Shown piece by piece: positions 32,030 to 40,459 of a stretch of 42,861 bases of DNA. The first letter of the stretch is position 1. Every line of letters starts with the position of its first letter. This stretch comes from Actinomycetota bacterium (GTDB taxonomy: Bacteria > Actinomycetota > Thermoleophilia > Solirubrobacterales > 70-9): contig JAFDWF010000141.1 in the NCBI GenBank assembly GCA_018268575.1, positions 1 to 42,861 of the forward strand, given 5' to 3'. The notes beneath the pieces were generated by a model that had not been told where the DNA came from, did not search any database, and saw only the letters and a list, made by a program, of their open reading frames with translations. The translations under genes and the position numbers were made by a program.

Positions 32030-33238
32030 ATGGCCACCACCGGTCTCGCCGGCGACCTTGCGGCCCTCGACCGCTTTGGCAAGGACGAGGACGGTGGCTT
32101 CAACCGCCTCGCCTGGTCGGTCGAGCTGAGGCGAGCCCTGGAGTGGCTCGCCGAGACGATGGCCGAGGCAGGCCTCAGAACGGAGCTCGACCCGGCGGGC
32201 AATCTAATCGGCCGCTGGGAGGCTGGCAGCGGCGCACCGCTGATCATCGGCTCCCACCTCGACACGGTCGAGTCCGGCGGTCGCTTCGACGGCGCGCTCG
32301 GCGTGCTCGCCGGGGTCGACGTGGTGCGGCGATTGCGGGCCGCCGACTTCGTCCCGGCGCGCCCGATCTGGATCGTCGCGTTCATGGACGAGGAGGGAGA
32401 GCGATTCGGCACCGCGATGGTCGGCAGCCAGGCGATCGCGGGCGAGCTCACCGAGCTGCCGGCGGAGCTCGAAGACTCCGACGGGGTCACGCTCGGCGCG
32501 GCGATGGCGGGTTGGGGCCGCTCCCCCGACCGGCTCGGCGAGGCCAGGCTGGCGCAGCCTCCGTGGGGCTACCTAGAGCTCCACATCGAGGCCGGGCCGG
32601 TGCTCGAAGAAGGTGGGTCCGACGTTGGCGCGGTCACCGTCGTCGCCGGGATCGCCGCCTTCGAGGTGACGATCGAGGGCCGGGCCAGCCACGCCGGCTC
32701 GACTCCCTTCGGCGCTCGCCGTGACGCGCTCCTCGCCGCGAGCCGCCTGGTGGTCGAGCTGCGCGAAAGGGCTGTCCGCGGCAACTACCTGGCGACGGTC
32801 GGCCGCCTGGCCGTCGAGCCGGGCGGCATCAGCGTGATCGCCGCCAGGGCAACCCTCACCGTCGACTTCCGCGCCGACGCCGCACCGCGGCTCGACGCTG
32901 CGGCGGCAGACCTGGGCGATGCCCTCGCCGGAATCGGCGAACTGACCGGGACCGAGTATCGCTGCCGGCCGATTTACCGGCTCGAGCCGCTGCCGATGGA
33001 CGCCGAGTTGATCGCCGCGATCGAGGCGGCGGCCGCCGAGGTCGGCGTCCGTTGCCTGCGGATGGCGAGCGGCGCCGCGCATGACGCGATGGTGATCGGC
33101 CGCCAGGCGCCGGCGGGCATGATCTTCGTGCCGAGCGTCGATGGCATCTCCCATTCGCCGGCCGAGCGGACCCGAGCCGAGCAAGTAGAGATTGGGGCCC
33201 AGGTGCTTGCCGCGACCGTGCGAAGGCTCTGCGCTTGA
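32030..33238 (+). CDS. M20-family amidohydrolase (N-carbamoylase/allantoate amidohydrolase type)
   Basis: A 402-residue zinc hydrolase of the hydantoinase/carbamoylase group. GSHLDTVESGGRFDGALG contains ligands His76 and Asp88, MDEEGERFG the catalytic/ligand Glu pair near 121, LELHIEAGPVLE His185 (the usual Gln of HIEQGP is Ala), and VPSVDGISHSPAE the last His. Members cleave N-carbamoyl or other N-acyl groups from amino acids. It follows the regulator by 16 bases and precedes the M24 gene, so it probably deacylates an intermediate of this pathway. Confidence 0.88.
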   Translation: MATTGLAGDLAALDRFGKDEDGGFNRLAWSVELRRALEWLAETMAEAGLRTELDPAGNLIGRWEAGSGAPLIIGSHLDTVESGGRFDGALGVLAGVDVVRRLRAADFVPARPIWIVAFMDEEGERFGTAMVGSQAIAGELTELPAELEDSDGVTLGAAMAGWGRSPDRLGEARLAQPPWGYLELHIEAGPVLEEGGSDVGAVTVVAGIAAFEVTIEGRASHAGSTPFGARRDALLAASRLVVELRERAVRGNYLATVGRLAVEPGGISVIAARATLTVDFRADAAPRLDAAAADLGDALAGIGELTGTEYRCRPIYRLEPLPMDAELIAAIEAAAAEVGVRCLRMASGAAHDAMVIGRQAPAGMIFVPSVDGISHSPAERTRAEQVEIGAQVLAATVRRLCA

Positions 33239-33254
33239 CGGGAAGGAAAGATGT

Positions 33255-33271
33255 GACATCATATGAAAATG
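33255..33271. promoter_or_regulatory. Candidate GntR operator 4 (M24 gene head)
   Basis: GACATCATATGA matches the shared core ATCATA and overlaps the ATG at 33263. Confidence 0.35.
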
Positions 33272-34453
33272 CCGGTCAGCTCCGCGGCCAAGTCCTCGCC
33301 CAAGCGGCTCGCGTTCACGGTCGCTGAGTACCGCGACCGGCTACAGCGGCTGCAGAGCCGGTTGCGCGAGGCGGAGCTCGACGGACTCCTCGTCAACACC
33401 CCCGAGAACATCACCTATCTGACCGGCTTCCAGACGCCGGGCTACTACGCCTACCAGGGGCTGCTGGTACCGGTGGATGGCGATCCGGTCCTGGTCTGTC
33501 GCCATCTCGAGGCCGCCAACGTCGATTTTTTCGCCTGGATCGACCAGGTTGTGCCGGTGGCCGACGACCGGGATCCGGTGCTCGAAACGGTCGCGGCGAT
33601 GTCCGAGTGCGGGATGGCCGAGGGTCGGATCGGCGCCGAGCTCGACTCCTGGTTCCTGACCGTCCGCCAGCTGGGGCAGCTGCGCGAGGCAGCGCCCGCG
33701 GTGGACCTGGTCGACGCCAGTGGCACGGTCGAGTCGCTGCGCGTGATCAAGAGCGCCGCGGAGATCGAGCACATCCGCAGCTCCTGTCGCCAGGCCGAAG
33801 CCGGTATCGAAGCGGGCATCGCCGCGATCCGCCACGGCGGCAGCGAGAACGAGGTCGCCGCTGCGGTCTACTCGGGCGTCATCCTCGCCGGCGGCGAGTA
33901 TCCCGGTCTTGCTCCCTTCGTTCTCGCCGGCGCTCGCACGCTGATCCCCCATGGGACTTGGGGAGGCGGGGCGATCGAAACCGGCGACGTCGTCTACTTC
34001 GAGGTCTGTGGCACCACCTTCCGATACACGGGGGCCCGGATGCACTCGGTCGTCCTCGGACAAGCGACCGACCGCCAGAAGCGAGTCGCCGAGGCCTCGA
34101 TCGCGGGCGTGCTGGCGGCGGTGGAGGCGATTGCGCCGGGGGTCAGCGCCGGCGAGGTCGACCGCGCCTGCCGCGAGGCGATCGGCAGCTACGGCTTCGG
34201 CGCCGACGCCTATCGCCATCGGTGCGGCTACTCGATCGGCGTCGCCTTCCCGCCAGACTGGGGCGAGGGTCAGATCCTCTCCCTGAAGGCGGGCGAGGAG
34301 CGCCTGCTGGAGAGCGGGATGACCTTCCACGTGCCGCCGCTCGTCTTCGACGAGGAGTTCGGAATCGGCTTCAGCCATAGCCTCCTCGTCACCGACGTCG
34401 GCTGCGAACCGCTGACCGCCCTGCCCCTGAGGCTGGACTCGATCGAAGATTGA
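33263..34453 (+). CDS. M24-family creatinase/ectoine hydrolase-like protein
   Basis: A 396-residue pita-bread-fold protein. N-terminal creatinase domain (LVNTPENITYLTGFQTPGYY), then an M24 domain. The Asp-Asp metal ligands of aminopeptidase P are absent: the first site reads GDVVYFEVCGTTFRYTGARMHS. This places it with non-metal creatinase-type enzymes. RCGYSIGVAFPPDWGEGQ is, from memory, very close to the corresponding segment of ectoine hydrolase DoeA/EutD. Such enzymes open cyclic amidines or amidino compounds. ATG 33263 or ATG 33269. Confidence 0.82.
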   Translation: MKMPVSSAAKSSPKRLAFTVAEYRDRLQRLQSRLREAELDGLLVNTPENITYLTGFQTPGYYAYQGLLVPVDGDPVLVCRHLEAANVDFFAWIDQVVPVADDRDPVLETVAAMSECGMAEGRIGAELDSWFLTVRQLGQLREAAPAVDLVDASGTVESLRVIKSAAEIEHIRSSCRQAEAGIEAGIAAIRHGGSENEVAAAVYSGVILAGGEYPGLAPFVLAGARTLIPHGTWGGGAIETGDVVYFEVCGTTFRYTGARMHSVVLGQATDRQKRVAEASIAGVLAAVEAIAPGVSAGEVDRACREAIGSYGFGADAYRHRCGYSIGVAFPPDWGEGQILSLKAGEERLLESGMTFHVPPLVFDEEFGIGFSHSLLVTDVGCEPLTALPLRLDSIED

Positions 34454-34459
34454 TCATGC

Positions 34460-34476
34460 ATCATACCTCTGATATA
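34460..34476. promoter_or_regulatory. Candidate GntR operator 5 (transporter promoter)
   Basis: ATCATACCTCTGATATA, nearly identical to the minus-strand reading of operator 2. It lies about 80 bases before the binding-protein start. Confidence 0.55.
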
Positions 34477-34555
34477 AGTTGCTTACGCGCGGGCCGAGGG
34501 AAGCCTGCTCGAGGGACCACGAAGATTCGGATGCAGCGCGAGAGTGGAGGACGAG

Positions 34556-35725
34556 ATGCCTGATCCAGGAAGCGCCCGACCTGTACCCCAGACTCCGCAA
34601 CGTCAGGGCTTGTCGAGGCGACAGTTCGTGCAGAGGAACCTGATGCTCGGCGGGGCCGTCGTCTCGGCCGGCACCCTGGCCGCGCTCCTGGACGCCTGTG
34701 GCGGGTCCTCGTCTTCCTCGACCTCGGGGGGGCCGACGATCTCGCAGGCGGAATTCAAAGCCGCCAGCGGGACGATCAATGTCCTCGGCTGGCAGTTCTA
34801 CCAGGCGGAAGCCCAGAACGAAGGTCCGGTCAAAGCGAAATGGGCCTACATCAACTCGAGCGCGGAAATCCCCACCAAGACCAAGCCGGAAGGGAGCTTC
34901 CAGGTCTTCACCTCCAACAACGGGCAGATGAACCAGTTCTTTGCCGAGGGCCGAATGGTGCCGCTGCAGACCGAACTGCTCACGAACTACCACCTGGTAG
35001 ACGCCGGGCTCCGCGACGACCCGATCTGGAAGGGCGAAGACGGCAAGGTCTACGCGGTGCCGCTGGCCGTCACCGCCGAGGTCACCGCCTGGGACGGGAG
35101 CAAGGTGCCGGAGCCGAAATCCCTCACCGACCTCCTCAAGCCCGAATACACGGGCCAGGTTGCGCTGCTCGACGACTACCAGACGATCAATCAGCTCGCG
35201 CAGGGACTCGGACTGCCATTGCCGCCGAAGCTGACCAAGAACGATCTCGGGCAGGTCACCGAATTCATGAACGAACTGAAGCCCCAGGTGAAGACCTTCT
35301 TCCCGTTTGGCGGAGAGGTCCAGCTGTTTTCCCGCGGGGACATCGGAGTCGCCTTCCAGAGCGCCGGCTCGCTGGTCCTCGCTGCCCAGGAAAACAACAA
35401 GAGCGTTCGGTCCAACTTCGTCGGCTCGGTCAGCTTCGTCGACGCGCTCAGCCTTCTCAGCGGCGGCGACGAAGCCGCCGGCTTGCGCTGGATCAACCAG
35501 GCGTTCTCGGTCAAGGCGCAGGAAGGCCTCGCCGAAGCGTCGTTCTCCAACCCGACGGTCGACGCAGCCCGGCACGTCTTGCCGCCGCCGCTGAACTCGA
35601 TGTCGGTCGCAGAGCTGATCGAAAAAGCGCCTGCCGCCGGGTCCTTCCCGGTGGGGGCCGAAGGGGACGCGGCGACGCTCGAAGACGCGACGAAGGCCTG
35701 GGACGAATACAAAGCAAGCTTCTGA
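34556..35725 (+). CDS. PotD-like ABC transporter substrate-binding lipoprotein
   Basis: A 389-residue extracellular binding protein. The N-terminus carries a twin-arginine-like SRRQFVQRN, a hydrophobic run and a lipobox LLDACGG, so it is probably exported by Tat and lipid-anchored. The body (GTINVLGWQFYQAE; AVPLAVTAEVTAWDGSKVP) resembles spermidine/putrescine-type solute-binding proteins. ATG 34556 is chosen because GGAGG lies five bases upstream (GTG 34544 is in frame). First gene of the transporter-ort operon. Ligand: probably a cationic amino acid or diamine, by context. Confidence 0.88.
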   Translation: MPDPGSARPVPQTPQRQGLSRRQFVQRNLMLGGAVVSAGTLAALLDACGGSSSSSTSGGPTISQAEFKAASGTINVLGWQFYQAEAQNEGPVKAKWAYINSSAEIPTKTKPEGSFQVFTSNNGQMNQFFAEGRMVPLQTELLTNYHLVDAGLRDDPIWKGEDGKVYAVPLAVTAEVTAWDGSKVPEPKSLTDLLKPEYTGQVALLDDYQTINQLAQGLGLPLPPKLTKNDLGQVTEFMNELKPQVKTFFPFGGEVQLFSRGDIGVAFQSAGSLVLAAQENNKSVRSNFVGSVSFVDALSLLSGGDEAAGLRWINQAFSVKAQEGLAEASFSNPTVDAARHVLPPPLNSMSVAELIEKAPAAGSFPVGAEGDAATLEDATKAWDEYKASF

Positions 35726-35726
35726 T

Positions 35727-37424
35727 GTGAAGCGAACGGTCGCTCCATTCCTGCCACTCGCGGTCTTCATGCTGGTCGTGCTGGCGGGTCCCCTGGCGCT
35801 GCTCATCACCTACGCGTTCCGCGAATCGAACTTCCTCGGCGTCGGCCCAGGGCCGACGCTCGAGCAGTTCAAGGCGGTGTTCGAACAGTCGGCGAACGTG
35901 AAGATCATGCTGCGGACCCTCGGCATCGGACTTGCGGTAGCGACCGCCTGCACGGCGATGGCTTTCGTCCTCGCCTACGCGATCCGCTTCCGCCTGCACG
36001 GACGGCGGGCGGCGATCGCGCTCGGCATCGTCGTCGCCGCCGGGATCGCGTCGTTCCTGGTCCGCGTCTACGCCTGGGGGACGATCCTCGGCACCAACGG
36101 GCTGCTCAACTCGGCGCTTCAGGACCTAAGCCTGGTCAACCACCCGCTTGGCTTCCTCTTCTTCGGCTACTTCTCGATCGGCGTCACGATGGCATACGTG
36201 TACCTGCCGATCGCGACGCTGCTCGTGGTCAGCGCGATGCAGGAGATCGACCCGCGTGACGTCGAGGCGTCGCACGACCTCGGCGCCGGCCGCTGGCGGA
36301 CGGCGCTGCGCGTCGTCGCGCCCCAGGCGCGCGGCGGGATCGCCGTCGCCTTCGCCTTCACCGCCGTGCTCGCCTCCTCGGACTACGTCACACCCCTCCT
36401 GGTGGGTGGCGCGCGCGGCCTCATGGTCGGGGCGCTGGTTCAGGAAGACGCGCTGGTCAACGGCAACTACCCCGCTTCGGCCGCGCTCGCCTTCTCCTTC
36501 CTGGCGCTGCTGGTTCTCGCCTTGGCGACGATCGCCCTCTTGGTCCGCCTCTGCCGGCGACCCGCCGCGGCGTTGGCGCGGTTGGTGGACCGCCATGCGA
36601 CCCGGCTGACCCGCTGGGTGCCCGACGCGATCGCCGGCCGCTCGTTATCGCGCCCGGCCGCGCTGCTGCTGCTCGCCTACCTGATCCTGCCGACCCTGGT
36701 CGTCGTCGTCTTCTCCTTCAACAGCGCCAGCACCATCGGCCTCCCGTTCAAGGGGTTCACCCTGCACTGGTATCCGAGCATCACCGAACGGCTCGGCTTC
36801 GGGGAAGCGCTCGAAGGCAGTATCCAGGTCGCCCTCACCGCGGTCGTGGTCGGAGTGTTGATCGGGGTCCCCGCCGCCTTCGCGATCAACCGCGCGACGG
36901 GTCGCCTCGGCTCTGGGCTGAGCGCTCTCGTCTACCTCCCCTACGCCATCCCCGGCGTCCTCCTCGGGATCGCGATCCTGACCGCGGCCGATCAGCTCGG
37001 CCTGCAGCTTGGCAGGGGCGTCACCAGCCTCGTCCACGTGCTGCTGGTCGCGCCGCTCGTCGCCTTGGTGGTGAGCGCCCGGCTGACCGGGATGGACCCG
37101 CGGATCTTCGAGGCCGCCCGCGACATGGGGGCCTCCCCGGCGAGGGTCCTGCGCACCGTGACCCTGCCGTTGATCATGCCGGCGGTGATCGGCGCCGCCC
37201 TGATCGGCGCCGCTTACTCGCTCGACGAGATCCTCGCGACCAACTTCACGATCGGCACTTCGAGCACGATCCCGGTCTGGTTGTTCGGGCAGGCCCGGCG
37301 CGGCTTCAACCCGGGCATCAATGCGCTCGGCGTGATGATGATGGCCGGCACACTGCTGATCTTCCTGATCGCCGCGGTGCTGCTGCGGCGCACGCTGATC
37401 AACCCCGGTCGGGAGCCCGTTTGA
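35727..37424 (+). CDS. ABC permease with fused PotB- and PotC-like domains
   Basis: A 565-residue integral membrane protein of about twelve helices. Two EAA loops are visible, one near residue 171 (EIDPRDVEASHDLGAGRWRT) and one near 453 (MDPRIFEAARDMGASPARVL), so both permease subunits of a polyamine-type importer are in one chain. GTG starts two bases after the binding-protein stop. Confidence 0.9.
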   Translation: MKRTVAPFLPLAVFMLVVLAGPLALLITYAFRESNFLGVGPGPTLEQFKAVFEQSANVKIMLRTLGIGLAVATACTAMAFVLAYAIRFRLHGRRAAIALGIVVAAGIASFLVRVYAWGTILGTNGLLNSALQDLSLVNHPLGFLFFGYFSIGVTMAYVYLPIATLLVVSAMQEIDPRDVEASHDLGAGRWRTALRVVAPQARGGIAVAFAFTAVLASSDYVTPLLVGGARGLMVGALVQEDALVNGNYPASAALAFSFLALLVLALATIALLVRLCRRPAAALARLVDRHATRLTRWVPDAIAGRSLSRPAALLLLAYLILPTLVVVVFSFNSASTIGLPFKGFTLHWYPSITERLGFGEALEGSIQVALTAVVVGVLIGVPAAFAINRATGRLGSGLSALVYLPYAIPGVLLGIAILTAADQLGLQLGRGVTSLVHVLLVAPLVALVVSARLTGMDPRIFEAARDMGASPARVLRTVTLPLIMPAVIGAALIGAAYSLDEILATNFTIGTSSTIPVWLFGQARRGFNPGINALGVMMMAGTLLIFLIAAVLLRRTLINPGREPV

Positions 37425-38608
37425 GCTCGACGCCTGCCATGCCAGGGGGGATCCACGCCACCACGGCGGACGGCCCCGCGCCAATCCCGTTCCTGCGCCT
37501 CTCGGGGGTGACGAAGAGGTTCGACGAGACGCAGGTCCTCCGCTCGACCGACCTCGAGATCGCCCAGGGCGAGTTCTTCACCCTGTTGGGCCCGTCCGGG
37601 TGTGGCAAGACGACCCTGCTGCGGATCCTCAGCGGCTTCGAGTCGGCATCGTCGGGAGAGGTCCGCTTCCGCGGCAAGGACCTCGGGCGGACGCCGGCCG
37701 AGCGGCGGCCCTTCAACATGGTCTTCCAGAGCTACGCCCTGTTCCCGCACATGTCGGTCGCCGGGAACGTCGCCTACGGCCTGCGCACCAAGGGGGCCGG
37801 CCGCGAGGAGATACGCGAGCGGGTGCGCGGGATCCTCGAGCTCGTCCATCTCCCCGACGCCGGCCCGCGGCCGGTCTCGGAGCTCTCGGGCGGCCAGCAG
37901 CAGCGGGTGGCGCTCGCCCGGGCGCTGGTCAACGAGCCGGAGATGCTGCTGCTGGACGAGCCGCTCGGCGCCCTCGACCTGAAGCTGCGGAAGTTCCTCC
38001 AGGACGAGCTGCGCTCGATTCAGCGCCGCCTCGGGACCACGTTCATCTACGTGACCCACGACCAGGAGGAGGCGCTGGCGATGTCGCACCGGATCGCCCT
38101 GATGAACGCCGGTGAGGTGGTCCAGGTCGGCGGCCCGCGGGAGATCTACGAACAACCGCAGAGCCGCTTCGTCGCCGAATTCATCGGCGAGGCCAACGTC
38201 CTCGCCTGCAAGGTCCTCGCCGCCGGGAGGAACGAGGCCGAGGTCGTTCTCGACGGCGGCGGCGCCTGCACGCTGCGCAAGTACGGCGACGCCCGCCTCG
38301 TTCCCACCGATCCCGCCCTCGCCGTCGTGCGCCCCGAGCACCTGCAGATCGGAGGCGCCGAGCCGCTGCTGAAAGGCGTCGTCCGGCAAAACGTCTTCCT
38401 CGGCACCCATTGCCGCTACGACGTCGAGGTCGACGGTCAAATCGTCCGCGTCGCGGGGTCGACCGCCGGCGCCCCCGCCGAGGGAGCAGTCGAGATCTGC
38501 CTCGTCCCGGGGCGGGGCGTCGTGGTCCCCGACGAGCCGGCGAGCGCGGTTGTCCAACAGGCGGGCCGGCAGGGTGGAAGCGCGGCGGAGGACGCCGACG
38601 ATGCCTGA
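37421..38608 (+). CDS. PotA-like ABC transporter ATPase
   Basis: A 395-residue ATPase. Walker A GPSGCGKTT (about 56), Q-loop VFQSYALFPH, signature LSGGQQQRVALARAL (about 154) and Walker B LLLDEPLGALDL are intact. A TOBE-type regulatory domain follows (about 280-365). The start TTG overlaps the permease stop by three bases (TTGA); ATG at 37439 is an alternative. It energises the importer. Confidence 0.93.
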   Translation: MSSTPAMPGGIHATTADGPAPIPFLRLSGVTKRFDETQVLRSTDLEIAQGEFFTLLGPSGCGKTTLLRILSGFESASSGEVRFRGKDLGRTPAERRPFNMVFQSYALFPHMSVAGNVAYGLRTKGAGREEIRERVRGILELVHLPDAGPRPVSELSGGQQQRVALARALVNEPEMLLLDEPLGALDLKLRKFLQDELRSIQRRLGTTFIYVTHDQEEALAMSHRIALMNAGEVVQVGGPREIYEQPQSRFVAEFIGEANVLACKVLAAGRNEAEVVLDGGGACTLRKYGDARLVPTDPALAVVRPEHLQIGGAEPLLKGVVRQNVFLGTHCRYDVEVDGQIVRVAGSTAGAPAEGAVEICLVPGRGVVVPDEPASAVVQQAGRQGGSAAEDADDA

Positions 38609-38909
38609 GCCCGAGCCGGTCCCCGCCGGGGCGCAGGTCCAGATCGTCTTCACCGTCCTCGCTCCGAGCGAGCGCGCCGAGGGCCTCCCGCCCGACACGG
38701 CGGCGCTGCCTTATCTGGCGCGCGGCCGCGGCGCCCTCCTCGCCGCGGCGCGGCCCGGCGAGGAGGTCGAGATCGAGACCCAGGCCGGGCGGCGGATCAG
38801 CGGGACCCTGGAGCTTGCCGAGCCCGCCGACACCCACTCCTTCGGCGCCGCGCCGCCGCAGCTCGTCTTCACGCAGAGGGCGATCGCGCGCCTGCTCGAC
38901 GAGGTGTGA
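38601..38909 (+). CDS. ortA: 2-amino-4-ketopentanoate thiolase alpha subunit
   Basis: A 102-residue small protein. LPPDTAALPYLARGRGALL, GEEVEIETQAGRRISGTLEL and DTHSFGAAPPQLV follow the clostridial OrtA pattern (PEDTKKVP..., TGRKVSG, YTHSFG). OrtA with OrtB cleaves 2-amino-4-ketopentanoate with CoA to acetyl-CoA and alanine. The ATG overlaps the end of the ATPase gene, and the stop overlaps the ortB start, so all are in one operon. Confidence 0.85.
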   Translation: MPEPEPVPAGAQVQIVFTVLAPSERAEGLPPDTAALPYLARGRGALLAAARPGEEVEIETQAGRRISGTLELAEPADTHSFGAAPPQLVFTQRAIARLLDEV

Positions 38910-40309
38910 TGTCCGGGCCCGACTCCTACGCGGCGGTGATGCAACGCCGGGAGCAGATCCTGCTGGCGGCGACCGGGCTCGACTACGCCGAATTCGAGCG
39001 CCGCGGCTGCTTCAGCTACGAGGCCTTGATGGCGAGCGTCGGTCTCGGTCTCGACCAGGTGCGCGCCATCCAGCGCGCCAGCGGAGTCGGCGACACGCCG
39101 CTGGTCGAGCTGTCCAACATCACGAAGCTGGTCCGCGCCCGCGCCGCGCCCGGCAAGGGGGCGCGGATCTTCGTCAAGGACGAGGCGGCGAACCCCTCCG
39201 GCAGCTTCAAGGACCGTCGCGCCTCGATCTCGGCGTACTACGCGCGGGAGCGGGGCTACGAGGGCCTGATCGCGGCGACCAGCGGCAACTACGGCGCCGG
39301 ACTCGCCTCACAGGCCGCCCGATACGGGCTGCGCTCGATCGTGATCCAGGAGGCCTTCGACGGCGTCGGCCGCGGGCAGCCGGAGATCCTCGAGAAGGGC
39401 AGGAAGTGCGAAGCGCTCGGCGCCGAGGTTCTGCAGACCACCGTCGGACCCGAGCTCTTTTTCATGCTGCTCCTCACCCTCGAGCAGACCGGCTACTTCA
39501 ACGCCTCGCTCTACACCCCGTTCAGCATCGCCGGGGTGGAGACGCTCGGCGTCGAGATCGCCGAGCAGACGCGCCGGCGCACCGGGCGCGATCCGGCGCT
39601 GGTGCTGGCCACTCACGCCGGTGGCGGCATGGTCACCGGCACCGCCCGCGGCCTGCGGGCCGGGGGAGCCGCCGCGACGGGGATGGTTGGCGTCAGCGTC
39701 GACCTGCGGGGGCTCCACATGGCCTCCGACCGCGACTTCAACCGCAAGTCGTTCACCACCGGGCACACTGGGTTCTCGGTGCCCTTCACCGGTTGGCCCG
39801 ATCGGGTCGACGTCCCCCGTAACGCCGCGCGTCCCCTGCGCTACCTCGATCGCTTCGTCACGGTGACCCAGGGAGAGGTGTTCTTCGCCACCGAGCTGCT
39901 GGCTCGTACCGAGGGGCTGGAGCGAGGCCCCGCCGGCAACATCTCGCTGGCGGCGGCGATCCCGCTCGCCGCCGAGCTCGATGCCGACGAAGTCGTCGTG
40001 ATCTCCGAGACGGAGTACACCGGCGCGGGCAAGAGCCCTGTGCCCCAGCTGACCTTCGCCCGCGAGATCGGGGTCGAGCTGGTCAACGGCGATGCGGCGC
40101 TCGAGGAGCCTGGCGTCCGGATCGCCCTGCCGATCAGCATCGAGTCGCTGCGGGTGGGCGAGCTGCGGCTGGACGACCTGCGGAGCTCCTACGTGCAGCG
40201 GGCGATCCGCCAGGAAGCGGGGGTCAGCGTCGAGTCTCTGGTCGAGGAGACCGGCTGGGACCCCGTGCGGGTCGGCGATGAGCTGGCCGGCCAGATGATT
40301 GATTCCTAA
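38909..40309 (+). CDS. ortB: 2-amino-4-ketopentanoate thiolase beta subunit (PLP)
   Basis: A 466-residue fold-type II PLP enzyme. VGDTPLVELSN, KDEAANPSGSFKDRRAS (PLP Lys101), ATSGNYGAGLASQA, LHMASDRDFNRKSFTTGHTG, RYLDRFVTVTQGEVFF and SETEYTGAGK closely follow OrtB of ornithine-degrading clostridia. It is the catalytic partner of OrtA. The ATG at 38909 overlaps the ortA stop (TGATG). The last residues QMIDS and the TAA stop lie within one arm of a 168-bp inverted-repeat element. Confidence 0.9.
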   Translation: MSGPDSYAAVMQRREQILLAATGLDYAEFERRGCFSYEALMASVGLGLDQVRAIQRASGVGDTPLVELSNITKLVRARAAPGKGARIFVKDEAANPSGSFKDRRASISAYYARERGYEGLIAATSGNYGAGLASQAARYGLRSIVIQEAFDGVGRGQPEILEKGRKCEALGAEVLQTTVGPELFFMLLLTLEQTGYFNASLYTPFSIAGVETLGVEIAEQTRRRTGRDPALVLATHAGGGMVTGTARGLRAGGAAATGMVGVSVDLRGLHMASDRDFNRKSFTTGHTGFSVPFTGWPDRVDVPRNAARPLRYLDRFVTVTQGEVFFATELLARTEGLERGPAGNISLAAAIPLAAELDADEVVVISETEYTGAGKSPVPQLTFAREIGVELVNGDAALEEPGVRIALPISIESLRVGELRLDDLRSSYVQRAIRQEAGVSVESLVEETGWDPVRVGDELAGQMIDS

Positions 40310-40459
40310 TCCCCGCACACCCGGATGACGGCCCTGACGCGGCGCATCTCGGCGTCCTCGGGCTTGCCTTTGCCCACCGGCAAAGGCTGCGCCCTGCGTC
40401 CTTGACCTGCTTGGTCAGGCCCGCCCCCGGTCACACGCGGATTAGGAATCAATCATCTG
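40292..40459. repeat. 168-bp segment with perfect 21-bp inverted ends, between ortB and ord
   Basis: Arms at 40292-40312 and 40439-40459 are exact reverse complements and contain the stop codons of both convergent genes. Between them are a GCCTTTGCC/GGCAAAGGC hairpin and conserved boxes (CCCCGCACAC, CGGCGTCCTCGG, CTGCGTCCTTG, GCTTGGTC) that recur at 42755-42861. No open gene. It may be a non-autonomous mobile element or a two-way terminator. Confidence 0.75.

Noticed and set aside
32030..34453. Classical ectoine degradation (doeA-doeB) pair
   Set aside because: The M20 protein is of the carbamoylase type, not the AstE-like DoeB family, and no eutB/eutC or doeC/doeD genes are present.
40313..40438. 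Possible riboswitch (c-di-GMP-like GGACGCA motif)
   Set aside because: Only a short similarity; the other conserved loops of that class are missing and it sits between convergent gene ends, not upstream of a gene.
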